The notes below the pieces were generated by a model, which had not been told where the DNA came from, searched no databases, and saw only the letters and a program-made list of their open reading frames with translations. Of a DNA stretch of 19,719 nt, positions 1-6,046 are shown piece by piece. This DNA is from Candidatus Pelagibacter sp. (GTDB taxonomy: Bacteria > Pseudomonadota > Alphaproteobacteria > Pelagibacterales > Pelagibacteraceae): assembly GCA_028408795.1 (NCBI GenBank), contig JAOOLP010000014.1, forward strand, positions 1 through 19,719. The letters are read 5' to 3'. Position numbers and translations under genes: made by a program. Position 1 is the stretch's first letter; each line of letters opens with the position of its first letter.

Positions 1-1
1 A

Positions 2-1237
2 GAAATTAAACCCAAAATAATTAATATATTAGACTCTTTAAATAAAAATTATTCTAAACTTCAAAAATATCAAAAAGAAAAACTAGATTGTTTATTAGAT
101 TCTAAGGAACTATCAGTATCAAAAAATAAAAATTTTAAGAAAATACAAACGGTTTTAGTTGATAATTTTAAAAATCTTCAACTTGCTCCACATGTAGTGG
201 AGGAGCTTGTACAATCCCATTATAAAGAAAACAAAAAAATAGTAGCCCTAGAAGGTGTTCTTCTGAGATTAGCAATGGATAATAAAATCTCTAGAGAAGA
301 ATTTCTAAAATACTACATAGGCAACGAAATAAATCCTAAGTTTGAGACTTTCTTAAGAGAAAATCCGACTTGGAAAGCTTTTTTTAAAAAATTTAAAAAA
401 GATTTTTCAGAAATAAGAGAAAGACTTGTAGAGTTTAGTAAAAAAATTGGCTTATCTGTTGGTGAGTTTAAAAAATTAGTTAATAGAATTCAAAAAGGTG
501 AAAGAGAATCAAGAATCGCAAAGAAAGAAATGGTAGAAGCTAATCTAAGATTGGTAATATCAATTGCTAAAAAATACACTAACAGAGGTCTCCAGTTTTT
601 GGATTTAATTCAAGAGGGAAACATAGGTTTAATGAAAGCTGTAGATAAATTTGAGTACAGAAGAGGTTATAAATTTTCTACTTACGCTACTTGGTGGATC
701 CGTCAGGCGATAACAAGATCAATTGCAGATCAAGCTAGAACAATAAGAATTCCAGTTCACATGATAGAAACGATTAATAAGATTGTTAGAACTCAGAGAC
801 AGATTATGAGTGAATTTGGAAGGGAGCCAACTCCAGAGGAGTTAGCAAAAAAACTTGCAATGCCATTAGAAAAAGTAAGAAAGGTTTTAAAAATAGCAAA
901 AGAACCTGTTTCACTAGAAACTCCTGTTGGAGATGAAGAAGATAGCAGCCTGGGTGATTTTATAGAAGATAAAAATGCATTACAACCTTTAGATACAGCA
1001 ATTCAATCTAATCTGAGTGAGTCAACAACTAAAATTTTAGCGTCTTTAACACCTAGAGAGGAAAGAGTTTTAAGAATGCGTTTTGGTATTGGAATGAATA
1101 CAGATCACACTTTAGAGGAAGTAGGTCTCCAATTTTCTGTTACGAGAGAGAGAATAAGACAAATTGAGGCAAAAGCACTAAGAAAATTAAAACATCCGAG
1201 TAGATCAAAACAACTTAAAAGTTTTCTAGAAAAATAA
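2..1237 (+). CDS. rpoD: RNA polymerase sigma-70 factor RpoD, 5'-truncated by the window edge
   Basis: Primary sigma factor that directs core RNA polymerase to housekeeping promoters. The frame is open from base 2, so the gene starts upstream; 411 codons are visible. A GTG at 197 is in frame but internal, because upstream codons read as the poorly conserved region preceding sigma region 2 (for example [13 protein letters not shown] at the start). Region 2 is unmistakable: [20 protein letters not shown], then [20 protein letters not shown] and [20 protein letters not shown], which hold the core-binding and -10 recognition segments. Region 3 follows ([25 protein letters not shown]), then region 4 with [16 protein letters not shown] and the -35-binding helix-turn-helix ([20 protein letters not shown]). 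It ends normally after [10 protein letters not shown] tRNA follows 25 nt downstream on the same strand. Identification is secure; only the N-terminal part is missing. Confidence 0.97.
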   Translation, partial: EIKPKIINILDSLNKNYSKLQKYQKEKLDCLLDSKELSVSKNKNFKKIQTVLVDNFKNLQLAPHVVEELVQSHYKENKKIVALEGVLLRLAMDNKISREEFLKYYIGNEINPKFETFLRENPTWKAFFKKFKKDFSEIRERLVEFSKKIGLSVGEFKKLVNRIQKGERESRIAKKEMVEANLRLVISIAKKYTNRGLQFLDLIQEGNIGLMKAVDKFEYRRGYKFSTYATWWIRQAITRSIADQARTIRIPVHMIETINKIVRTQRQIMSEFGREPTPEELAKKLAMPLEKVRKVLKIAKEPVSLETPVGDEEDSSLGDFIEDKNALQPLDTAIQSNLSESTTKILASLTPREERVLRMRFGIGMNTDHTLEEVGLQFSVTRERIRQIEAKALRKLKHPSRSKQLKSFLEK

Positions 1238-1262
1238 ATTTTTCTGATGTACAAGATATCAA

Positions 1263-1339
1263 GGGCCTGTAGCTCAGTTGGTTAGAGCAGTACACTCATA
1301 ATGTATTGGTCCCAGGTTCGAGTCCTGGCGGGCCCACCA
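1263..1339 (+). tRNA. tRNA with CAU anticodon, probably tRNA-Ile2 (lysidine type)
   Basis: A 77-nt cloverleaf with encoded CCA (1337-1339). Acceptor arms GGGCCTG (1263-1269) and CGGGCCC (1329-1335) pair fully with one G-U. The D arm contains AGCTCAGTTGGTTAGAGC, the anticodon loop is CTCATAA with CAT at 1297-1299, and the T arm is CCAGG-TTCGAGT-CCTGG. CAU can be initiator Met, elongator Met or Ile2. Initiator is excluded because base pair 1-72 is G-C. Acceptor pairs C4-G69 and C5-G68 and the ACTCATAAT...TTGGTC segment resemble E. coli ileX, where TilS makes lysidine so that AUA is read as Ile. In E. coli ileX also lies close downstream of rpoD. It is probably co-transcribed with rpoD and processed by RNase P and other tRNA nucleases. 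Being a tRNA is certain; Ile2 rather than Met is likely. Confidence 0.95.
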
Positions 1340-1343
1340 ATAT

Positions 1344-1943
1344 TTAATTTTTAACAAATTCGTTTAACTTTGAAATTAAAATATTTATATCGTTATCATT
1401 AGAATTTAATATTGAGCTAAACTCTTCTTTTTGAGTTCTGGCAAGACTTAGACCCTCTACAATTAAATCTCTTATTAAAGGCTTATCAGGATTTTTCGTG
1501 TATACTCTCCAGTCAATTTTTATATCAGGTTGATTTTCATTTCCAATTATTTTTGACTTAACAATTGTATAATTAACACTTTTTTTATCTGAACTAATTA
1601 CTTCAAATTTGCTATCAGAGTAGTCAGTTAATCTAGAGGTTAAACTTTTTAAAAAATACTTTTCAAAAGATCCTTGGTATTTTAATAATAGCTCCTTATC
1701 TGTGGATTTTCTTAATTCTCCAAGTGTGTAGAGCCCAAGCGCATTAATATCTACATTTTCAATCGCTACCTTTTTGATAAATTCTTTTTTTTCGTCTTCT
1801 CTAGTATTTTTATCTGAAAGCTTGCTAATTGCGTCATTCACAAGTTCAGTGATGAACATTTGCGGGTCTGAGCTGTAAGAGAATGCTTGTAATGTTTTAG
1901 TGACAAGTAAAAAAAAGATACAAATAAGACTTAATTTTTTCAT
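1344..1943 (-). CDS. mlaC: MlaC family periplasmic phospholipid-binding protein
   Basis: Soluble periplasmic carrier that shuttles phospholipids between the outer-membrane MlaA complex and the inner-membrane MlaFEDB ABC transporter, keeping outer-leaflet asymmetry. The 199-residue length is close to the family norm. A signal peptide is evident: KK followed by a hydrophobic stretch, probably cut after LQA (about residue 20). The rest matches the Ttg2D/MlaC pattern: FI.ELVNDAI near residue 30, DINALGLYTLG around 70, a conserved KYQGSFEKYF segment, VNYTIVKSKI, then IDWRVYT and IRDLIVEGLSLARTQKEEFSSIL near the C-terminus. It starts 11 nt after mlaA, so the two form one minus-strand operon. The transporter genes mlaFEDB are not in this window. 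The stop codon lies 4 nt from the end of the tRNA on the other strand, leaving no room for a conventional terminator. Confidence 0.9.
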   Translation of the reverse strand: MKKLSLICIFFLLVTKTLQAFSYSSDPQMFITELVNDAISKLSDKNTREDEKKEFIKKVAIENVDINALGLYTLGELRKSTDKELLLKYQGSFEKYFLKSLTSRLTDYSDSKFEVISSDKKSVNYTIVKSKIIGNENQPDIKIDWRVYTKNPDKPLIRDLIVEGLSLARTQKEEFSSILNSNDNDINILISKLNEFVKN

Positions 1944-1954
1944 TTCAACTAATC

Positions 1955-2689
1955 TTAATTATCTAAATTTCCCCACTCACTTTCAACTTCGCTTGAATTC
2001 TTAATTTTATTCTCTCTGTTCTGTAAATACAAGCTTTTAAAGGATGCATATAAATCTAGTGAATTTTTTTCTAAGCTATCAAAGTTGGTCTCGTTGTCTG
2101 CTCTAAAATCTACTGCAGTAGCACCTTTAACAGCTATGTAATCAAATCGATTTCCAGAGGACCCAAATAGTTCTTTCTCTCTCCAGGTGACGTGAGCAAA
2201 AGGATCAACAAATGAGTCAGCTAACATACCAATCGTATCTCTCGCTGTAGTTGGTCCAAATATAGGTAAAACGAAGTAACAACCAGCCCCTATACCGTAA
2301 ACACCTAAAGTTTGACCGACGTCTTCTTTTTGAGCAGTTAAACCTAATTTCTCAGCTGGGTTTGCTAAACCAACAACTCCTATAGTAGTATTTATTAAAA
2401 AACTTGCCGTGGCGTCTCCCGCTCCTTTCAAATTTCCTTGAAGTAAATGATTAGGTATTGAAAGTAAAGTTGCAATGTTTGATGTGAAATTACTTGTGCC
2501 GTTTTTTATCGGTTCTGGTAACTTGTTATAACCTTTTGCTAAGGGCTCAAGTACTACATTATCAAAACCCATATTAAATTTAAAAATTGCTCTGCTGGCG
2601 CCTTCGAAACATTCATTCGCAGCTTTAACCTCAGAGGAGATTAGAAGTATTGCTGAAATTAAAACTGATATAAATTTCTTACTTGTCAT
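1955..2689 (-). CDS. mlaA: MlaA (VacJ) family outer-membrane phospholipid transport protein
   Basis: MlaA sits in the outer membrane and removes mislocalised phospholipids from the outer leaflet, passing them to MlaC (encoded just downstream). Family hallmarks are visible in the 244 residues: N-terminal AIFKFNMGFDN (about 34-44), LEPLAKGYNKLPEPIKNG, an amphipathic FLINTTIGVVGLANPAEKLG (97-116), DVGQTLGVYGIG, CYFVLPIFGPTTARDTIG (137-154) and DPFAHVT. The N-terminus is a signal sequence ending near VKA (residue 23). Unlike E. coli MlaA there is no clear lipobox: the first cysteine, Cys27, is preceded by A-N-E. The protein may therefore be cut by signal peptidase I rather than lipidated. The C-terminal quarter is a low-conservation tail. 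First gene of the mlaA-mlaC pair; its promoter must lie in the 112-nt region shared with the divergent amidase. Confidence 0.92.
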   Translation of the reverse strand: MTSKKFISVLISAILLISSEVKAANECFEGASRAIFKFNMGFDNVVLEPLAKGYNKLPEPIKNGTSNFTSNIATLLSIPNHLLQGNLKGAGDATASFLINTTIGVVGLANPAEKLGLTAQKEDVGQTLGVYGIGAGCYFVLPIFGPTTARDTIGMLADSFVDPFAHVTWREKELFGSSGNRFDYIAVKGATAVDFRADNETNFDSLEKNSLDLYASFKSLYLQNRENKIKNSSEVESEWGNLDN

Positions 2690-2749
2690 ATTATCTAAGG
2701 TATATATAGAAAATTATTACTTATGCTAGATAAATTATGAGACATTTTT

Positions 2750-2780
2750 TTGAGATTTTAACTAAAAATTTGTCTATATT
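2750..2780 (+). promoter_or_regulatory. Possible promoter for the amidase gene
   Basis: In the 112-nt divergent spacer between mlaA and the amidase there is a TTGAGA at 2750-2755 and a TATATT at 2775-2780, separated by 19 bp and followed 21 bp later by the amidase ATG. The spacing is longer than ideal and the region is so A+T-rich that chance matches are expected. No convincing opposite-strand promoter for mlaA could be singled out. Confidence 0.3.
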
Positions 2781-2801
2781 TACTAATAAAATTACCAAAA
2801 A

Positions 2802-3518
2802 ATGAATTTTAAAAAACTAAATACCCCAAATTTTTCAAAAGCACTAAGAAAATCAAGCGATATCAAATTCATAATTATACATTATACTGGAATGCAATCT
2901 AAGATTGAATCTATTAAAAGACTTACTAGTTCAAAATCAAAAGTAAGCTGTCACTATCTAATCGATAGAGGCGGTAAAATAATGAGATTAGTGGACGATA
3001 AAAAAGTAGCTTGGCACGCAGGAAAATCTAGATGGAAAAGATTTGTTAATTTAAATCATAATTCTATTGGCATTGAACTAATAAATAAAGGTCACAAGCA
3101 TGGATATCAGAATTATACAAATACTCAGATTAATAGTCTAATTAAGTTGTGTCTATATTTGAGGAAAAAATTTAAAATTAATAAATCAAATATATTAGGT
3201 CATTCAGATATATCACCTCAAAGAAAGCAAGATCCTGGAGAAAAATTTCCATGGAAAAAACTAAATCAAAAAAAAATTGGAGACTGGTATAAATTACCAA
3301 GTAAAATACGGTTAAAAAATACTGAAAGGAAAAATTTAGAAAAATTATTTTTTAAAAACCTATTTAAAATTGGATACAGATATTTTAATCAATCAAAAAA
3401 ATTAAAAAATGATGTGTTAGTGATCAAAGCTTTTCAAAGACATTTTGTGCAAGCTAAAATTACCGGAAAAATCGATAGTAAAACTTATGAAATTAGCCAT
3501 TTATTGGCTAATAAATAA
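2802..3518 (+). CDS. N-acetylmuramoyl-L-alanine amidase, AmpD/AmiD (Amidase_2) type
   Basis: Zinc amidase cleaving the bond between N-acetylmuramic acid and L-Ala, in peptidoglycan turnover or recycling. Of 238 residues, the catalytic domain covers roughly 20-155: FIIIHYTGM with His27, SCHYLIDRGGKI, VAWHAGKSRW (His72), NSIGIELIN with Glu92, and LGHSDISPQRKQDPGEKFPW, where His134 and Asp144 complete the expected zinc ligands. Residues about 165-238 are a helical C-terminal domain ending in VIKAFQRHF, with the look of a peptidoglycan-binding domain. That two-domain layout resembles AmiD more than AmpD, yet no signal peptide or lipobox is present, so cytoplasmic AmpD-like recycling is plausible. 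It lies convergent with rnpB and upstream of the cell-wall operon. Amidase activity is well supported; compartment is uncertain. Confidence 0.9.
   Translation: MNFKKLNTPNFSKALRKSSDIKFIIIHYTGMQSKIESIKRLTSSKSKVSCHYLIDRGGKIMRLVDDKKVAWHAGKSRWKRFVNLNHNSIGIELINKGHKHGYQNYTNTQINSLIKLCLYLRKKFKINKSNILGHSDISPQRKQDPGEKFPWKKLNQKKIGDWYKLPSKIRLKNTERKNLEKLFFKNLFKIGYRYFNQSKKLKNDVLVIKAFQRHFVQAKITGKIDSKTYEISHLLANK
3492..3512 (-). terminator. Candidate terminator hairpin for rnpB inside the amidase 3' end
   Basis: A perfect 8-bp inverted repeat, ATTAGCCA (3492-3499) and TGGCTAAT (3505-3512), with a 5-nt loop. Read on the minus strand it begins about 17 nt after the mature 3' end of rnpB and is followed by TTTCATAAG, a short U-containing tail. 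It sits within the last codons of the amidase gene, so it may also mark the 3' end of that mRNA, though no T-run follows on the plus strand. The tail is poor for an intrinsic terminator, so the assignment is tentative. Confidence 0.4.
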
Positions 3519-3529
3519 ATACGTATTTT

Positions 3530-3888
3530 GCCAGATAATCTGTAAGCCGGGTTCTGTCATTTAAAATGTCATTTCTCTAGGCCTAAATTCACATTTAAGC
3601 TCAAGCGGTTAACCCAGAAGACTAACAAAAGACTGTTTTTTGCACTTAAGTGCTTTGTCCTCTCTATTTAACCTTGCTCCCAGTGGGGTTTGCCGTGCGT
3701 TTTTTGTTACCAAAAAACCGGTAAGCTCTTACCTCACCGTTTCACCCTTGCCTTGATTAGGCGGTTTATTTTCTGTGGCACTATCCCTAAAGTCACCTTC
3801 GCCAGTCGTTAACTGGCACTGTGTCTTTTCGGAGCCCGGACTTTCCTCTACTAATTTTAAGTTAATAGCGACAATCCAACTATCTGGC
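3530..3888 (-). ncRNA. rnpB: RNase P catalytic RNA (type A)
   Basis: Ribozyme subunit of RNase P, which removes 5' leaders from pre-tRNAs. On the minus strand the universally conserved blocks appear in order: GAGGAAAGTCCGGGCTCC (CR I, P4 5' side), AGGGTGAAACGGTGAGG followed by TAAGAGC (CR II/III), GCACGGCAAACCCC (CR IV), GGGAGCAAGGTTAAATAG (P15/L15, which contacts the tRNA CCA end), and GACAGAACCCGGCTTA (CR V, P4 3' side). Ends were placed from helix P1: GCCAGATA on the RNA 5' side (plus coordinates 3881-3888) pairs perfectly with TATCTGGC on the 3' side (3530-3537). This gives about 359 nt, in the normal range, with true termini perhaps a few nt outside. It is divergent from mraZ and convergent with the amidase. 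The short open frames across it on both strands are spurious. Confidence 0.96.
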
Positions 3889-3897
3889 GGTGAATGT

Positions 3898-3923
3898 TTA
3901 ATATCTAAAAAGGTTAAAATCAA
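3898..3923 (-). promoter_or_regulatory. Possible rnpB promoter
   Basis: Upstream of rnpB on the minus strand a TTGATT (plus coordinates 3918-3923) precedes a TATTAA (3898-3903), which lies about 10 nt before the predicted RNA 5' end. The 14-bp spacer is shorter than the ideal 17 bp. The position fits the start of the RNA, but the A+T bias makes the match weak. Confidence 0.3.
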
Positions 3924-3971
3924 CCTTATTTTTAGTGTTCTCTATTTGTACCATTAGTAATAACTTATATA

Positions 3972-3999
3972 TTGACTATTCTTTTAAATCCCATACTAT
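3972..3999 (+). promoter_or_regulatory. Sigma-70-type promoter of the dcw operon (PmraZ)
   Basis: TTGACT (3972-3977; 5 of 6 to the -35 consensus) lies 16 bp before TACTAT (3994-3999; 4 of 6 to the -10 consensus, with the key A2 and T6 present). Transcription would start near 4006, giving a leader of about 58 nt before the mraZ ATG. The -10 hexamer sits between the first two repeats of the proposed MraZ operator, a geometry expected for repression by occlusion. No other gap in the following 15.6 kb is large enough for a conventional intergenic promoter, so this is probably the main promoter of the operon. Confidence 0.6.
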
Positions 4000-4015
4000 C
4001 CCAAATAATCCCATA
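3988..4015 (+). promoter_or_regulatory. MraZ operator: three direct repeats with 10-bp period
   Basis: ATCCCATA (3988-3995), ATCCCAAA (3998-4005) and ATCCCATA (4008-4015) repeat with an exact 10-bp period. On the minus strand each reads TGGG followed by A and T. E. coli MraZ is known to bind TGGGN direct repeats separated by 5 bp, the same periodicity of one helical turn, upstream of its own gene. Here the array overlaps the -10 element and probable transcription start of the dcw promoter and lies 50 nt upstream of mraZ. The interpretation as the autoregulatory MraZ site is strong by pattern and position; binding itself is inferred. Confidence 0.8.
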
Positions 4016-4132
4016 ATGGAGGGTGATTTGAAAAAATTAAAAGTTTTAAAAGAATTAAAAGAAAATGTTTTTATCAAGCTTCGAAAACAAAATAGACAAA
4101 AAAGGAAGGGTGTCAGTGCCTTCAACTTTTAG
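4016..4132 (+). CDS. Possible small leader ORF overlapping the start of mraZ
   Basis: A 38-codon frame begins with ATG at 4016, or more plausibly TTG at 4028, which is 5 nt after the strong Shine-Dalgarno sequence GGAGGGTGA (4018-4026). The product is a lysine- and leucine-rich basic peptide (KKLKVLKELKENVFIKLRKQ) ending at 4132, overlapping the first 68 nt of mraZ in another frame. The part overlapping mraZ is constrained by the MraZ N-terminus, so only the first 12-16 codons could be independent. No similarity is recognised. It is listed because this is the best ribosome-binding sequence in the leader and it does not serve mraZ, whose ATG lies 42 nt further on. It may be chance. Confidence 0.2.
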   Translation: MEGDLKKLKVLKELKENVFIKLRKQNRQKRKGVSAFNF

Positions 4133-4529
4133 ATCTCATTTAAACTCTATGGGTTACAACGGATTTATTACTTACCCATCATTTAATCATTCAGCACTGG
4201 AAGCATGTTCGCAAGATAGAATAGAAAAATTATCTAGCACAATAGACTCACTTAACCCTTTCGAGGAAAAAAGAGATTATTTTGCAACATCAGTGTTATC
4301 TGAAAGTATTAATTTACAATTTGACACCGAAGGCAGAGTTTCATTAACACAAAAACTCCTAGATCATGCAAAGATAAAAAATAATATTTTATTTGTTGGT
4401 TTAGGCAAAACATTTCAAATCTGGGAGCCAAAAATATTTGAAAAATTTAAGATAGTTGCAAGAAAAAAAGCTTATCAGAATAGATCAAATTTAAAGTGGG
4501 AAAACAAACAAAAAGGGGAGGTAGTATGA
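4065..4529 (+). CDS. mraZ: Transcriptional regulator MraZ
   Basis: AbrB-like DNA-binding protein that forms ring oligomers and represses the dcw operon it heads. The 154 residues show the two tandem SpoVT/AbrB-type half-domains with their DXXXR signatures: DKKGR (11-15) in the diagnostic N-terminus MFLSSFENKIDKKGRVSVPS, and DTEGR (87-91) in LQFDTEGRVSL. The start is fixed by this conserved N-terminus, although the preceding AAAAGAA is only a weak ribosome-binding site. The stop TGA (4527-4529) overlaps the ftsZ ATG by 3 nt, so FtsZ translation is probably coupled to MraZ. Its likely target, the three-repeat operator, is just upstream. The basic tail after about residue 130 (KFKIVARKKAYQNRSNLKW) is typical of the family. 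Confidence 0.95.
   Translation: MFLSSFENKIDKKGRVSVPSTFRSHLNSMGYNGFITYPSFNHSALEACSQDRIEKLSSTIDSLNPFEEKRDYFATSVLSESINLQFDTEGRVSLTQKLLDHAKIKNNILFVGLGKTFQIWEPKIFEKFKIVARKKAYQNRSNLKWENKQKGEVV
4515..4521 (+). promoter_or_regulatory. Strong Shine-Dalgarno sequence of ftsZ
   Basis: GGGGAGG lies 4 nt upstream of the ATG at 4526 and decides the ftsZ start over an in-frame ATG-like start 30 nt upstream. It is much better than the ribosome-binding sites of the other genes in the operon, consistent with the high FtsZ level a cell needs relative to the low-abundance Mur enzymes around it. Confidence 0.75.
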
Positions 4530-6028
4530 GTATAAATATTGGAGGAGGAGAACTAAGAGAATTAAAACCTAGAATATTGGTTTTAGGTATTGGTGGTGCA
4601 GGTGGAAACGCAATTAATGCTATGATTGAGTCAGGCATGGAAGGCGTTGAATTTGTTGCAATAAATACTGACGCACAAGATCTAAAAATGAGCAAAGCTC
4701 ATGCTAAGATACAAATCGGTATGAATTTAACTAAAGGTTTAGGGGCTGGTGCCAAACATAACATTGGTCAAGCTGCTGCAGATGAGTCTATTGGTGAAAT
4801 AGTAAATTATATACAAGGAAGTAACATGGTTTTCATAGCTGCGGGCATGGGTGGAGGAACTGGTACTGGGGCTTCTCACGTTATTGCTAAAGCTGCTAAA
4901 GAATTAAATATTCTAACAGTTGGAGTTACCACATTGCCTTTTGATTACGAAGGTTCAAAAAGAATGAGAAGAGCACAAGAAGGTTTAGAAGCTTTAAAAA
5001 AACATTTGGATACTACAATAGTTGTGCCAAATCAAAATCTTTTTAAGATCGCAAGTGAAACAACAACATTTGAAGAGTCGTTCCATCTTTCAAACAATGT
5101 TCTAAGACACGGTGTACAAAGTGTTACCGACTTAATGGTAAGACCAGGCATGATTAATCTAGACTTTGCTGATGTAGAAACTGTAATGAGTTCTATGGGC
5201 AAAGCAATGATGGGAACAGGAGAAGCAGAAGGTGAAAATAGAGCAATGGCAGCTACCGAAATGGCTCTGAATAATCCATTAATAGATGAATATTCTTTAA
5301 AGGGAGCTAAAGGACTATTAATTAATATTACTGGTGGAAAAGATTTGACATTGTTCGAAGTTGATCAAACTGTTCAAAAAGTTAGAGCCGAAGTGGACCC
5401 TGAGGTGGAATTAATCTTTGGAGCGATAAAAGATGAAAACATGGCTGGCAAAATGAGAGTATCAATTGTAGCAACAGCTTTAGACGGTCAAACAACAGCA
5501 TCTAACACTGTTCTTAATATGGTTTCTCGTATTCATAATCGAAACACTGGAAACTCAGAAGGATTATTTGCACAAAATCCAAATGTAGAAAATAATACCT
5601 TTAATTCAATTGAAGGAGCTACTGCACTAAAATTAGACGAAAAATTTGAAGTAAATGATAGAGTTGATGAAAGTCTAATAAGTAATTTACAAACAAATCT
5701 TTCACCCAAAAGCAATGAAAACTCAATTGCAGATACCGATCTAAACAATATTCCTAATGGGGTATCAATGGAAAATGCATCATATATGGAAAACACTCCT
5801 AAGTCGGGCTTAGAAGATCTAAATCATGATCTTGAAGCAAATGTAAATGTAGAAGCTTTTAAAGAGGAAGAACATACTCCCCAATTGTTTGAGGAAGAAA
5901 GCACAAGTGAGTCCGAAAATCGTTCAGATGACACAATTGATGCCCATACTGACAAGTTATTTGATAAAGACTCAAACGAAGAAGAGGATTTTGAAATTCC
6001 GGCTTTTTTGAGAAAACAAAAATTTTAA
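4526..6028 (+). CDS. ftsZ: Cell division GTPase FtsZ
   Basis: Tubulin-like GTPase that polymerises at midcell into the Z-ring and recruits the septal machinery. The 500 residues comprise the GTPase domain with the Rossmann start ILVLGIGGAGGNAIN (17-31), VAINTDAQDL, the tubulin signature GGGTGTG (109-115), TLPFDYEG, the nucleotide-contacting VVPNQNLF and the catalytic T7 loop NLDFADVETV (211-220). A C-terminal polymerisation subdomain runs to about 335. A long linker (roughly 340-485), rich in Asn, Ser, Glu and Asp, is followed by the C-terminal peptide DFEIPAFLRKQKF that docks on FtsA and other membrane anchors. The start at 4526 has a strong ribosome-binding site and overlaps the mraZ stop. 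Its place between mraZ and rsmH is unusual: in most bacteria ftsZ closes the cluster after ftsQA. The protein looks intact and functional. Confidence 0.98.
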   Translation: MSINIGGGELRELKPRILVLGIGGAGGNAINAMIESGMEGVEFVAINTDAQDLKMSKAHAKIQIGMNLTKGLGAGAKHNIGQAAADESIGEIVNYIQGSNMVFIAAGMGGGTGTGASHVIAKAAKELNILTVGVTTLPFDYEGSKRMRRAQEGLEALKKHLDTTIVVPNQNLFKIASETTTFEESFHLSNNVLRHGVQSVTDLMVRPGMINLDFADVETVMSSMGKAMMGTGEAEGENRAMAATEMALNNPLIDEYSLKGAKGLLINITGGKDLTLFEVDQTVQKVRAEVDPEVELIFGAIKDENMAGKMRVSIVATALDGQTTASNTVLNMVSRIHNRNTGNSEGLFAQNPNVENNTFNSIEGATALKLDEKFEVNDRVDESLISNLQTNLSPKSNENSIADTDLNNIPNGVSMENASYMENTPKSGLEDLNHDLEANVNVEAFKEEEHTPQLFEEESTSESENRSDDTIDAHTDKLFDKDSNEEEDFEIPAFLRKQKF

Positions 6029-6046
6029 TGATCAGAATGCATCAAT

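Noticed and set aside
197..1237. A 346-codon gene starting with GTG at 197 as a separate short sigma factor.
   Set aside because: The frame is open upstream to the window edge and reads as a continuous RpoD region, so the GTG is an internal valine.
3519..3545. Palindrome around AATACGTATT near the rnpB 3' end as a regulatory site.
   Set aside because: Short A/T palindromes are expected by chance here and it has no partner or clear position relative to a promoter.
3729..3957. Open frames of about 60 codons on both strands between the amidase and mraZ.
   Set aside because: They lie largely over rnpB, whose conserved RNA blocks explain the sequence; the translations resemble no protein.
4447..4695. 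Minus-strand frame across the mraZ-ftsZ junction.
   Set aside because: It is the antisense of the glycine-rich FtsZ start and gives a proline/isoleucine-rich translation typical of a shadow frame.
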